DNA of 58,865 nt, taken from Gammaproteobacteria bacterium. GTDB lineage: Bacteria > Pseudomonadota > Gammaproteobacteria > JACCYU01. The stretch is from assembly GCA_013695765.1 (NCBI GenBank), contig JACCZW010000017.1:1-58865 (forward strand). Reading direction: 5' to 3'. Positions within the stretch are counted from its first letter, which is position 1; the number at the start of each line of letters is the position of its first letter. Shown piece after piece: positions 8,658-17,761 of this stretch. The notes beneath the pieces are model-generated. The model searched no databases. It was not told the DNA's origin and saw only the letters and a program-made list of their open reading frames with translations. The position numbers were made by a program, and so were the translations under genes.

Positions 8658-9584
8658 ATGAAAGCGGGCGCCACGTCTGTGATGGCGGCCTCTAACAGCT
8701 TCGATGTTGATTTGCCGGGGCCACTTGATCTGGCTGCTTCGCTGGAGCGGTTCCGCAGCGTCGGCGACGATGGCATCGATCGCTGGGACGGGATGCATCT
8801 GGTCAGAACGGCGTGCGTCGACGACCGCACTGTTGCGTATGTCGGTGCTGTGGCCGGAACTCCAGACCAGCCCGTATTGCGCGTTGCCATTGCCTATTCC
8901 ATTTACGCACACGGCGTCGAACACGCCGTACGGTCGAGTTTTACAAATGCACAGCCAGAATTCACGGCGCTGATACGCAGCGACCCGGTGAACGCGCGGC
9001 AGGACGCGCGTTACCGCGGCCTGCGGCCGGTACGGCACCCCGATCTGCTCGCGTCACTCGTGCATTGCGTGAGCGCGCAACAGGTGAACCTGCGCTGGGC
9101 GGCCGTCACGCGGCGGCGACTGGCGCAGAAGTTTGGCGATCGGCATTCGATCTCCGGCCACGAGGTTTACAGTCTCAACGCCGCGCGGCTGGCGGGCGCC
9201 ACGGTCGCCGAGATCCGCGCCCTTAAGTTCACTACGCGCAAGGCCGAGTACATCATCGGTATCGAGTTGATTGCGAATAATCGCTTGCGGCTCGCGGATC
9301 TGTCGGCGCTGCCGGACGATGAAGTCATCGCCCGGCTGACAGCGCTGCGCGGGATCGGCGTGTGGACAGCGGAGTGGATTCTCGCACGTACCCTGAATTG
9401 CCCGCGGGTTGTCGCCGGCGACCTAGGCGTGCGCAAGGCGGTCGGACTCGCTTATGGCATTCAGGCCACGCCATCGGAAGCGCAAGTGCGACACATGACC
9501 GCGCACTGGGGCGCATCGGCGAGTGTGGCGCAAACCCTGATTTTGCACGCGCTGCACGAAAAAGTGCTGGAGATGAATGACTGA
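8658..9584 (+). CDS. alkA: DNA-3-methyladenine glycosylase II (AlkA-like), 308 aa
   Basis: AlkA removes alkylated purines from DNA to start base-excision repair. The C-terminal half has the helix-hairpin-helix-GPD core: LVHCVSAQQVN, the hairpin LRGIGVWTAEWILAR (residues ~230-244) and the catalytic aspartate in VAGDLGVRKAVG. The N-terminal ~120 residues form the TBP-like domain of AlkA. The start could be 8658 or 8697 (MAASNSF); neither has a clear ribosome binding site. It overlaps the next gene by 8 bases and lies 1 kb from ada, giving a small alkylation-repair group. Confidence 0.85.
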   Translation: MKAGATSVMAASNSFDVDLPGPLDLAASLERFRSVGDDGIDRWDGMHLVRTACVDDRTVAYVGAVAGTPDQPVLRVAIAYSIYAHGVEHAVRSSFTNAQPEFTALIRSDPVNARQDARYRGLRPVRHPDLLASLVHCVSAQQVNLRWAAVTRRRLAQKFGDRHSISGHEVYSLNAARLAGATVAEIRALKFTTRKAEYIIGIELIANNRLRLADLSALPDDEVIARLTALRGIGVWTAEWILARTLNCPRVVAGDLGVRKAVGLAYGIQATPSEAQVRHMTAHWGASASVAQTLILHALHEKVLEMND

Positions 9585-10251
9585 TCGCGCCACCCCGCTG
9601 ACCGGCGTTTACACCGGTAGAACGGACATCCTGAAAGAAGAAGGACATCGCAGTGCCATCGTCAAATCGCTGGTTCGCAAGCGACTAAGGCTTGATTCTG
9701 GCGGTCTGGAGGGCGACGAACAGGCCGACCTGAGCGCGCACGGCGGTGCGGATCGCGCGCTGCATTATTATCCGTCCGAACACTACGCTTTCTGGCTGGC
9801 CGCGTTCCCGCGCCACGCGGAGAAGTTCGCGCCGGGTACGTTCGGCGAGAACGTCTCGGCGGCGGGTTTCACGGAGAAAAACGTCCAGATCGGCGATGCG
9901 TTCCGCATCGACTCGGCAATTCTGGAGATCAGCGTTCCCCGCAATCCCTGCTGGAAACTCAATCACCGTTTCGAGATCCCGTCCTTTTCCAGACAAGTCC
10001 AGAACGAACGACGCTCGGGATGGTTTTTCAGGGTGCTGGGGCCAGACGCCCTGCAACTGGGCGATGCGTGCACCCGCATTCAGTCCACACCATCGGGCAT
10101 GACCCTGGCTGCGCTCTGGGACATCTACCTCGCGCAACGGCCGGACATCGACTCACTGCGCGCGGCGCGCGATCTGCCCGCGCTGGTCGCGAGCTGGAAG
10201 CACGCGCTCGGCTCCCGCATCGACTGGCTGGCGAGAAACGCGAACGGCTAG
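9577..10251 (+). CDS. MOSC-domain protein, YiiM-like, 224 aa
   Basis: MOSC proteins bind molybdenum cofactor. YiiM-type members reduce N-hydroxylated base analogues such as 6-N-hydroxylaminopurine. The sequence shows LEGDEQADLSAHGGADRALH, PGTFGENV, and the conserved cysteine in VPRNPCWKLNHRF that should hold the cofactor. A C-terminal helical tail (ALWDIYLAQRPD) is also typical of YiiM. It overlaps the end of alkA and precedes ada, so a base-damage role is plausible by context. Confidence 0.85.
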   Translation: MTDRATPLTGVYTGRTDILKEEGHRSAIVKSLVRKRLRLDSGGLEGDEQADLSAHGGADRALHYYPSEHYAFWLAAFPRHAEKFAPGTFGENVSAAGFTEKNVQIGDAFRIDSAILEISVPRNPCWKLNHRFEIPSFSRQVQNERRSGWFFRVLGPDALQLGDACTRIQSTPSGMTLAALWDIYLAQRPDIDSLRAARDLPALVASWKHALGSRIDWLARNANG

Positions 10252-10569
10252 CCGTCCAATCATTCATGCGCACGATGACCTCTGCATTGAGAGGGAAAAT
10301 CTGTATATCCACCGGCTCCATTCCCGGCACGCACGCGGTATAACTGGACACGGCACGGCAACTGGGCCGCGCGCTTGTCGATCACGAAAAACTCGCGCGT
10401 TATAGCGCCCCAGCCGGCGGGAAATGGCTGGATCGCGGCACAGCCTGAAGTTCGCTTTGTGCGTTTTCGAATTAGAGAGCAAGCAGCGGAGTGCGTATCC
10501 ATGCAGGATAACGACAATAGCGATCGAGACGGGCCAGCCGGCGCGCCGCCTTTGATCAGGAGCGTTATC
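10252..10569. other. Intergenic region upstream of ada, 318 bp
   Basis: No gene is supported here. The ada frame is open upstream to 10375, but that extension does not resemble Ada. I looked for an Ada operator (A box/B box) and found only a weak GCTTTGTGCG stretch near 10452, which is not convincing. The ada ribosome binding site (CAGGAG) is at the end of this interval. Confidence 0.4.
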
Positions 10570-11655
10570 ATGCATCTTACGATGACCATCAGCCACCCCG
10601 CGAATACACCGGACTTTGCCAGCGATGCGACTCGCTGGAATGCCATAACCCACCGCGACCTGCGCGCGGACGGCAGGTTTTACTACGCCGTGCGTTCTAC
10701 CGGCGTGTATTGCCGGCCCTCGTGCGCGTCGCGACCTGCCCGCCGCGAGAACGTCGATTTTTACGAATCTACATACGCGGCCGAACAGGCCGGTTTCCGA
10801 CCGTGTAGGCGTTGCCATCCGCACGAGCCCGCGCTTGCCGAACAGCGCGCCGATGCCGTCGCGAAAGCCTGCCGCACGATCGAAACCGCCGAATGCGTAC
10901 CGACGCTCGACGCACTTGCGCAAGCCGCCGGCATGAGCCGCTTTCACTTTCATCGCGTGTTCAAGTCCGTAACCGGAGTAACGCCGAAAGCCTACGCGGC
11001 GCAACACCGCGCGCAGCGCGTGCGCGACGAATTGTCCAGGAGCGAGACCGTAACCGATGCGATCTATGACGCGGGCTTCAATTCCAATGGGCGTTTCTAC
11101 GCGACCGCCGCGCAAACTTTAGGCATGACGCCGACGACGTTTCGCGCACGAGGCGCGGGCGAGTCGATCCGGTTCGCCGTCGGCGATTGCTCGCTTGGCG
11201 TCGTGCTGGTCGCGGCCACGGACAAGGGCGTTTGCGCGATCATGCTGGGCGATGATCCCGAAGCACTGGTGCGCGATCTCCAGGATCGCTTTGGCAATGC
11301 GCGCCTGATCGGCGCCGATCAGGCGTTCGAGCAATGGGTGGCGAAAGTGATCGGCTTTGTCGAAGCGCCCGCGCTGGGGCTCGATCTGCCGCTGGATGTG
11401 CGCGGCACCGCTTTTCAGCAGCGCGTGTGGCAGGCATTGCGCGAGATACCGGCCGGTCAAACCGCGAGTTACACTGAGATCGCAGCGCGCATCGGCGCGC
11501 CACAAGCCGTGCGCGCGGTAGCGCACGCCTGCGCTTCGAATACGATCGCGGTGGCGATTCCGTGTCATCGAGTCGTGCTTCAGAGCGGGGCGCGCTCCGG
11601 CTATCGCTGGGGTGTAAAACGCAAACACGCGCTGCTGGATCGTGAGGTGATCTAA
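10570..11655 (+). CDS. ada: Bifunctional Ada: methylphosphotriester transferase/activator and O6-methylguanine-DNA methyltransferase, 361 aa
   Basis: Ada repairs methylphosphotriesters and O6-methylguanine by suicide transfer and activates the adaptive response. The ATG at 10570 has CAGGAG upstream and places the zinc domain at the N-terminus: STGVYCRPSCASRPARREN and FRPCRRCHP supply four cysteines, the first being the acceptor. An AraC-type helix-turn-helix follows (LDALAQAAGMSRFHFHRVFK). The C-terminal methyltransferase domain has FQQRVWQALREIPAGQTASY and the acceptor cysteine in AIPCHRVV. All parts look intact, so self-inducing control like that in E. coli is plausible. Nearby alkA fits the regulon. 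Confidence 0.92.
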   Translation: MHLTMTISHPANTPDFASDATRWNAITHRDLRADGRFYYAVRSTGVYCRPSCASRPARRENVDFYESTYAAEQAGFRPCRRCHPHEPALAEQRADAVAKACRTIETAECVPTLDALAQAAGMSRFHFHRVFKSVTGVTPKAYAAQHRAQRVRDELSRSETVTDAIYDAGFNSNGRFYATAAQTLGMTPTTFRARGAGESIRFAVGDCSLGVVLVAATDKGVCAIMLGDDPEALVRDLQDRFGNARLIGADQAFEQWVAKVIGFVEAPALGLDLPLDVRGTAFQQRVWQALREIPAGQTASYTEIAARIGAPQAVRAVAHACASNTIAVAIPCHRVVLQSGARSGYRWGVKRKHALLDREVI

Positions 11656-11742
11656 ACGGTATAGGTGTGATCGGCAGCGGTGAAACCTGACGCTTGGCGG
11701 CGCCGGAACCCCGACCCTTGAACGAAACCCTGGAGATAGACT

Positions 11743-12237
11743 ATGAGATCATTACGACTATTAACGTTGAGCGCGCTGCTGGCGATCGGGAGCACGAACG
11801 CGCTGTTTGCGCACGAGCTGGGATCGAACAAAAAGCCGTTGTCCTTTGGTGACGACCAGACGATTGTCGATCTTACCAAGATCGTGTGGGAGCCACTGGA
11901 AGTGGAGGGTCTCGCGCCGGGTGCTGAAATCGCGGTGCTTAGAGGCGATCTTGGTACCGGCGTCAGCGAATCGCTGCTCCGTCTACCGCCCGGCTACTAC
12001 GTGCGCAGTCATAGCCACACGAGCGACGAAGTTTACGTCTGGACTAAAGGCGCGTTTACCTTGATCGCCCACGACGGGACGCAAACCGCGTTCGACGGCC
12101 CCGCCTATATCAGCTTTCCGGGCAATGCGCCGCCGCACGGCTTGAAGTGCGGCGCTAAAGAATCGTGCGTCTTGTATCTTCGTTACTCGCGACCATTTGA
12201 CATCAAGTATTTCCCCACGGGTTCGAAGAGCGAGTGA
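11743..12237 (+). CDS. Secreted cupin-domain protein, 164 aa
   Basis: A signal peptide (RLLTLSALLAIGSTNALFA, cleavage near residue 23) precedes one cupin domain. Cupin motif 1 is complete: PPGYYVRSHSHTSDEVYVWTKG supplies His, His and Glu metal ligands. Motif 2 (ISFPGNAPPHGLKCG) supplies the last His. Two cysteines flank the end (LKCGAKESC), fitting an oxidising periplasm. The AUG has GGAGA upstream. The function is unknown; such single-domain periplasmic cupins often bind metal or small ligands. It lies 24 bases before the DUF3617-like gene, probably as one unit. Confidence 0.75.
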   Translation: MRSLRLLTLSALLAIGSTNALFAHELGSNKKPLSFGDDQTIVDLTKIVWEPLEVEGLAPGAEIAVLRGDLGTGVSESLLRLPPGYYVRSHSHTSDEVYVWTKGAFTLIAHDGTQTAFDGPAYISFPGNAPPHGLKCGAKESCVLYLRYSRPFDIKYFPTGSKSE

Positions 12238-12261
12238 TTTGCCACCCGCAGAGGAACGCAC

Positions 12262-12738
12262 ATGGTTATTAGGGTATCGCCTATAGCGGGTTGGCACCGA
12301 CGTTCACGTGGTCGGCGCGTTATCCTGACGCTGACGATCGCGCTGCTCGGCGCGACTACATGGACATCGAGCCAGGCCATCACGCCCGGACTTTATGACA
12401 TCGGCACCGAGACGCTCATGCCGCATCTCGAAGACAACCTGCGCTACGCCAACTCCCGCGAGCGGCAATGTCTGCGCGGCGACCTGCCAGCGGCATTCTT
12501 CCCGACCCTGCGGCACCGGTCGTTCGATGGCTGCGAGCTCGGCGCTTGCAACGGTCGTGACCCGGTTTACTATCCCCTCGTCTGCCGTAGCTCACAGGCG
12601 CCGACCGGCGCGGCTCGACTAAGCGAAACCGGGGAACACGTCTCAGGTGTGCTTGAAATCCAGATGGGGGGCAAGAACATGACTTTCTCGCAACGCATCG
12701 AGGCGACGCGGCTGGGCGATTGTCGTGCGGAGCGCTAA
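12262..12738 (+). CDS. Secreted DUF3617-like protein, 158 aa
   Basis: After an arginine-rich start and a hydrophobic stretch (VILTLTIALLGATTW) comes ITPGLYDIGTETLMP. This resembles the PGLWE opening of DUF3617 proteins, which also share the closing pattern ...SQRIEATRLGDC seen here. Six cysteines suggest periplasmic disulfides. GAGGAAC upstream of the ATG supports the start. The role of DUF3617 proteins is not established. The family call is tentative. Confidence 0.55.
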   Translation: MVIRVSPIAGWHRRSRGRRVILTLTIALLGATTWTSSQAITPGLYDIGTETLMPHLEDNLRYANSRERQCLRGDLPAAFFPTLRHRSFDGCELGACNGRDPVYYPLVCRSSQAPTGAARLSETGEHVSGVLEIQMGGKNMTFSQRIEATRLGDCRAER

Positions 12739-12976
12739 CTCCTCAAAAAATCGGGAGCCCGTAAGGTCGACCGTTAAGCCTGACCAACGGCCTTGAAACC
12801 GGCGGACGTCCGGTTCTCGCCGACCGACGCTAAAGCGCCATCTAAAGATGCGCAGAGCAAACAACCAACCCGCAGATCCGACGTTGTTGAACCCGCTTTG
12901 CACTGATACCAACGCCTGGCGTGCGTAAGCCTTGATGTTCGATATCTGTAGGCAGCTCCGTCCGCCCGATAACTAA

Positions 12977-13009
12977 AAGGCCATTGGCCGATCCTTGACC
13001 AATGACCTT
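12977..13009. repeat. Imperfect 11-bp inverted repeat, possible convergent terminator
   Basis: AAGGCCATTGG (12977-12987) pairs with CCAATGACCTT (12999-13009), with one mismatch and an 11-base loop. It lies between the ends of the convergent DUF3617-like and lyase-like genes, where a terminator is expected, but no T-run follows on either strand. Confidence 0.35.
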
Positions 13010-13033
13010 AGCGGGTTCATGTTAATTACTTAA

Positions 13034-13828
13034 CTACGGGTTGCGGCTACGATTCGCAGCAAGAGGCTCTTCGTCGCGCGAAACGGTCACATTATCGTAG
13101 TACGCGGTCTGGCTTCCTCCGGTAGCGCGTCCGCGAGGATCGGGCCTGTATACGCCGAATTTTACGTAAGGGCCTCTCGCACCACCAAAGTCGTTGGGGC
13201 CACGGTCATCGACGACGTCTATGCCATTTTTCCGTACTTGCACGCTTCCGTCAGCCCCCGCCGAGAACTTGACTTTCAGCTCCCAGTCCGTGAACTTGCT
13301 GTTGTCTATCTCGCCAAGATCGTATCTTCTGCTTTTCGCAGAAAGGCTCTTAATAGTCAGAAGCCAACGGCCATTATGCACTTTCAACGACAGGGGTTGA
13401 TGCCCGTTTGGATCACTCTGCTCTCTTCGCTTGTGGATATTAAAAATAATCGAATTCCCGTTAGGATTGGAGACTTTGTTACTGAATCGAATGGTATAAT
13501 TCTTGCCGCGTTCCAGATCTCCCTTCACTGCTATTTGTGAACGCGCCCTGCCCTCCGGTCCGATCGAATGCTCAGTGACAGCAGCTGTAGTGAGCAGGTT
13601 TGCATCTGGCTGTGGCTTGACAGCGACCGCCTGCAGCGTGTGCATGGCCGCGTAGTTGCCCGAATCGGTCACGGCATTGGTTATCGCCCATCCATTGCTG
13701 GCCATCCCAATTCCTTGAAGTGAGTAATCTTCAAAATTGGCGGCTAAGATAACCTCTGCCTGCGCGGTAGTGAAGGCCAGACCAGTGGCCATGGCTAGCG
13801 TTGTACAACTGATAAATTTTACTTTCAC
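13034..13828 (-). CDS. Secreted polysaccharide-lyase-like (beta-jelly-roll) protein, 264 aa
   Basis: I chose a GTG start at 13828 because AGGGGTG sits about 5 bases upstream and it gives a proper signal peptide (KVKFISCTTLAMATGLAFTTAQA). The in-frame extension to 13936 does not look like protein. The mature part is beta-rich: ANFEDYSLQG, SQIAVKGDLERGKNYTIRFSNKV, HNGRWLLTIKS, FTDWELKVKFSAGADGSVQVRKNG and the ending YVKFGVYRPD...TAYYDNVTVS. That layout resembles heparin-lyase-like or glucuronan-lyase-like extracellular domains. I see no proven catalytic residues, so a carbohydrate-binding or lyase role is inferred from the fold only. Confidence 0.6.
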   Translation of the reverse strand: MKVKFISCTTLAMATGLAFTTAQAEVILAANFEDYSLQGIGMASNGWAITNAVTDSGNYAAMHTLQAVAVKPQPDANLLTTAAVTEHSIGPEGRARSQIAVKGDLERGKNYTIRFSNKVSNPNGNSIIFNIHKRREQSDPNGHQPLSLKVHNGRWLLTIKSLSAKSRRYDLGEIDNSKFTDWELKVKFSAGADGSVQVRKNGIDVVDDRGPNDFGGARGPYVKFGVYRPDPRGRATGGSQTAYYDNVTVSRDEEPLAANRSRNP

Positions 13829-15163
13829 AAAACACCCCTGTGAGTTAGTAGTAAAGATTTGCAACAGCCGTTCAGACGGCCGCTGCGCAGACGCTAGGTC
13901 ACGCTGCGGTTGGGGCCTCTGCAAGCCAAGTGCCACCCGTTTTTAAAGGGAAGTCCATTAAATTAAATTAATCGACCGGGTATCAGTCAGTTAACGGACA
14001 CTTCCGGCTACCTCGCTTGAGCGAGTTAAATTTTTTTACCGTGAGGTTGTTGTAGCTGGCAAGTACGTGTGGTACGAAACCAACGATTCTCAAATTTTTG
14101 GCCCCTGAGAGCGACACCGTTGGTTTGGGTAGCCGTAACTTACCAAACCTTGGGAAGTTCTAAGTGTCTCCTTAGAGCGACAACTCACCTGACATTTCTC
14201 TTATTGGGGCGTGAGATGGTTCAACAAGCTAACTATGCTGCAATACAGCAAGTTGTCGCGATAGGACGACGCTCGTATGGTTGAGTGTGCGCGGTTGCTA
14301 CGGTGAAGGTGAATCAAACAAGACCTGCAGCGGCCATTCATTTTTGGAGTTTGAAGCCTAACCGTAGCCTGTGGGTGAGCATGATCGTACGGCTGAGGGA
14401 TGACTGTAAAAGGAGAAAACGGCTCGGAATCAGATAATTTATGGCAGTGCAAAGCACTGGCATACTCCGCGGTCGCGTCCATTTTGACGATGTTCCGCTA
14501 CATAATGTGCAACATGTCCATAATCTTGCGTTTCATTGCCGAAGCAGACCGCAAGTGCCGCTAAGATCAAAACGCGGACTCGGCGCACGGCCAAGAGGAG
14601 TTCGCAGTACGAGATGGCTTACGTGGGAGAGTTCAGGAACAATTCGAGCCTGCGATCTTTGGTTCCCTCGCGGTTTAGTCATTTAGCCCTGAGCAGACCA
14701 TCGAGGTGGCGGATTTACTCTCGAAATTCCTCCGTAACAAAGGGCTCGACACGCGTTACGACACCCAGGATTTAAGCGATGTGAACTTATGGAAAGAACC
14801 ACAGCAATCGCGGTAACGAAGACTCCCTTTCCGAGCCGTGTTAAGAAATTGCCACCGACGAACACTAAGCCTTCAAGGGCAGTTCGCACAACGCGGGAAC
14901 CGCGGACTTACGCGCGAGAGTCGTGGGTAGCATGGTCGAGAACCGCGGTGGCGGAGCCGCGATGTTCGAGATGGTTCAGGATTACCTACCAGGGCCGCGT
15001 TCCATCTCGCTTGTTTACTACACCACATTCACCGGCAGGCCAGCATCTCTCAGATTTTTGACGCACGTAATCAACGCTGCGTCGTGGACGACAGCCGTTG
15101 CCGAGGGTGAGTCAATACCGCACGTACCGGGCCGGGTGAGTGTACAAGCGCCGCTACCGCACC
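13829..15163. other. 1.3-kb stretch without a convincing gene, possibly decayed coding DNA
   Basis: No frame over about 90 codons here has a credible start or family match. Base composition is lower in GC and codon use is irregular. One frame (about 14640-14810) reads FEPAIFGSLAV, an in-frame stop, then EQTIEVADLLSKFLRNKGLD and RYDTQDLSDVNLW. This looks like a real protein fragment, so some of the region may be a degraded gene I do not recognise. Another frame (14923-15120) contains GGGAAMFEMVQDYLPG, also protein-like without identity. Confidence 0.4.
14012..14037 (+). terminator. Possible Rho-independent terminator
   Basis: CTCGC TTGA GCGAG forms a 5-bp stem with a 4-base loop, followed five bases later by seven T's (14031-14037). 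No plus-strand gene is seen just upstream; it may belong to a lost gene or act on an unannotated transcript. Confidence 0.35.
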
Positions 15164-16990
15164 CTATCGGTCGCCGTCCGTGCGATGAGTAGTAACCTGG
15201 GCGGGATGATCATGGTCGGTACACGGCATCGCCGCCGCGATTTCACTGATGACAACGCTCCTGTCCCCGGCCATCTCCGGGTCGTTTTCCGCCAGATGCC
15301 GGCAAGCCGCGAGCGCCGCCGCGAATTGCGGGAAAATGTTTTCACCACCGACAAGCTCGATGATCCCCGCTTTCTTCAGCTTGGCCTCCACTCGGGGATT
15401 GGCGCCCGACAGCAGCACGCGCACGTTGCGCCGGTACAGATCGCGGATGAGTTCTTCCAGCGTTTGCAGGCCGGTGATGTCGATGAACGGCACCCAGCGC
15501 AGGCGGATGATCAGCACGCGCGGATCGGTGTGCGTGCTGGCGAGCGCGCGTTCAAAATTCTCGACCGCGCCAAAAAAGAACGGCCCCCTTCACCGCATAC
15601 ACCAGCACCTCAGGCGGCAGGGTGGTAAAACCCTGGCGGGCGAACTCCTGATGCAGTTCCTGTTCGGTGACCTGCTGCACCTCGACACTTGAGGCCATAC
15701 GCCGCAGGAAATGCAGGGTGGCGAGGATCACGCCGATATTGACCGCCACCACCAGATCGGCGAATACCGTCAGCCCGAACGTTACCAGCAGAATCACCGT
15801 GTCGGCGAGTGGCGCGCGCTTGACCATCTTCACGAAATGGCGCATGTCGCTCATGTTCCATGCCACCACGAACAGGATCGCGGCCAGCGCCGCCAGCGGC
15901 ACGTGCACGGCCAGCGGTGCCAGGAACACAACGATCAGCACCAGGGTCAGGACGTGCACCATGCCGGCGAGCGGGCTGGTGCCGCCGTTGCGAATGTTCG
16001 TGGCGGTGCGGGCGATCGCGCCGGTGGCGGCGATGCCGTTGAACAGTGGCGCGACAATGTTCGCCATACCCTGGCCGATCAATTCCTGATTGGAATCGTG
16101 CCGCGTGCCCGTCATGCCGTCGGCCACCACGGCGGAGAGCAGCGATTCTATCGCGCCCAGCATCGCGATGGTGAAAGCCGGCCCGATCAGGGTGATGACT
16201 TTCGCGGCCGTGATCTCGGGCCAGTGCAGTGACGGCAAAATCTGCGGGATGCCGCCGAACGCGCTGCCGATCGTAGCCACGCCGTCGAAATGAAACGCCG
16301 CCTGCATCACGGTCGCCACCACCAGCGCCACGAGCGGTCCTGGCACTCGCTTCATCCCCGGCAGCTTCGGTGTGAGGATAACGAGCAGCAAAGACATCAC
16401 CGCGAGCACTGTTGTGGTCGGATACAGTTGCGGCAACGCGTGCAACAGTTGCCAGAGCTTCACGTGGAAATGGTGACCGTCGATCGCAGGCAGGCCGAAG
16501 AAATGCTGCCATTGCCCGACCCAGATGATCACGCCGATGCCGGCAGTAAATCCCAGGATCACCGGATCGGGAATGAACTTGATTATCGCGCCCATGCGCG
16601 CCACCCCCAACAGGAGCAACATCAGGCCCGCCATCATGGTCGCGATCTGCAGCCCGTCGATGTGTGCCTGGCCGTGATCCCGGTGAGGATGACAATGAAC
16701 GCGCCGGTCGGCCCGGAAATCTGCACGCGGCTGCCGCCGAACGCGCTGGCCACAAATCCTGCGACGATTGCCGTATAAAGTCCCTGTTCCGGCTTTGCGC
16801 CCGAGGCGATGGCGAACGCCATGGCCAGCGGCAACGCGACCACCCCGACGATCACGCCAGAGACGATGTTGGGCAACCAGTGCTGCCGCCGCAGCAGGCC
16901 GACCCGATGCGCTTCGAGCAGCGCAATCGTGCGATCCGATGGAGCCCTGGTGGAATGTTTAAATGCTTTTGCACGATGATAAGCTTTTGC
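15164..16990 (-). CDS. SulP-family anion transporter with STAS domain, broken by two frameshifts
   Basis: SulP permeases move sulfate, bicarbonate or similar anions. Three reading frames together give one protein. The N-terminus (16990 to ~16670) has WLPNIVSGVIVGVVALPLAM and the SulP signature FGGSRVQISGPTGAFIVIL. The core (~16670-15585) has about nine membrane helices, including PDPVILGFTAGIGVIIW and GQGMANIVAPLFNGIAATG. The end (~15583-15164) is a STAS domain (IIRLRWVPFIDITGLQTLEELI). The first break (near 16669) is repaired by adding a C (GCC[C]AGG), the second (near 15585) by removing one G from a run of five. The start codon is not evident. It is nonfunctional if these changes are real. 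Confidence 0.75.
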
Positions 16991-17117
16991 AGAGTGTATT
17001 AACCCTGCCCCGTACCGCGATACGGGGGCGCGCCGCGCTTCAGGAACGATTTTGAACAGCTTCGGCTGGTCTGACAGGACGCGCGCTACGCATGGTGCGC
17101 GTAGTTCACCGCGGCAG

Positions 17118-17177
17118 GTGGATACGCCCGCAAAGCTTGCGTGTGCTTGTCGAACGGGGCGGCGGGCTTTATCCACC
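17118..17177. repeat. Palindromic intergenic repeat (GGTGGATA...TATCCACC)
   Basis: GGTGGATACGCCCGC at 17118 onward pairs with GCGGGCTTTATCCACC ending at 17177, with one bulge. The surrounding 320 bp between the SulP and oxygenase genes holds no gene. Similar GTGGATAAAGCCCGCC-type palindromes are common scattered repeats in gammaproteobacterial genomes; whether other copies exist cannot be seen here. Confidence 0.45.
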
Positions 17178-17329
17178 CTTACATGGCTGCCGTCGCTTGC
17201 GTGTATCGAACCCGACGGGTTACCTGCGATCAATAAGGTGACCCATGGCGCCTGTGAATTTGACCGCCACGCTACGCCACAGTCAACAGGTGCGGATAAC
17301 TTACGGTCATCATGCCTCCTAAAAGGAAA

Positions 17330-17761
17330 ATGCCGTTGTATCCAGTAGTTGAAACCAAAGACGCACACGCTGTTACCGCCTGCGGAACAATCGCCGGCCG
17401 GGTCGAGTCGCTGGCGTGGGACCACATTTCACAGGATCTCGATGCGCATGGATGCGCGACGATTAAAGCCCTACTTACCGAACAGGAATGCGAGGCGCTG
17501 GCGGCGCTGTATCCAAAGGATGACCTTTTCCGCAGCAAGGTGGGGATGGCGCGGCACGGTTTCGGGCGTGGCGAGTACAAGTATTTCGACTATCCGTTGC
17601 CCGACATCGTCGCCGGTCTGCGCGAGAGTCTTTATCCGCGGCTTGCGCCGATCGCCAATCACTGGAACGAGGCCATGCGCATCGACATTCGCTACCCCGA
17701 ACAACACGCGGATTTCATCGCGCGCTGCCATGATGCGGGACAGCTAAAGCCCACGCCACTG
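17330..17761 (+). pseudogene. 2OG-Fe(II) oxygenase family gene, 3' part missing
   Basis: The first ~144 residues match a family of 2-oxoglutarate/iron dioxygenases: ISQDLDAHGCATIKALLTEQECEALAALYP, the MARHGFGRGEYKYFDYPLP motif, and HADFIARCHDAGQLKPTPLLM. The start at 17330 has AAGGA just upstream. After TPLLM the family would continue into the HxD...H iron-binding core and run to about 230 residues. Instead the sequence becomes the antisense of the PAS-domain gene that follows on the other strand. The catalytic half is gone, so the product should be inactive. Confidence 0.7.

Noticed and set aside
7689-9038. 449-codon open frame opposite the hydrolase and alkA
   Set aside because: Spans two well-supported plus-strand genes and their gap; no family resemblance.
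10440-10470. Possible Ada operator upstream of ada
   Set aside because: Only a weak resemblance to AAAGCGCA in one orientation and no paired A and B boxes.
15140-16232. Plus-strand open frames within the SulP region
   Set aside because: They are antisense to clear membrane-helix and STAS sequence on the minus strand.
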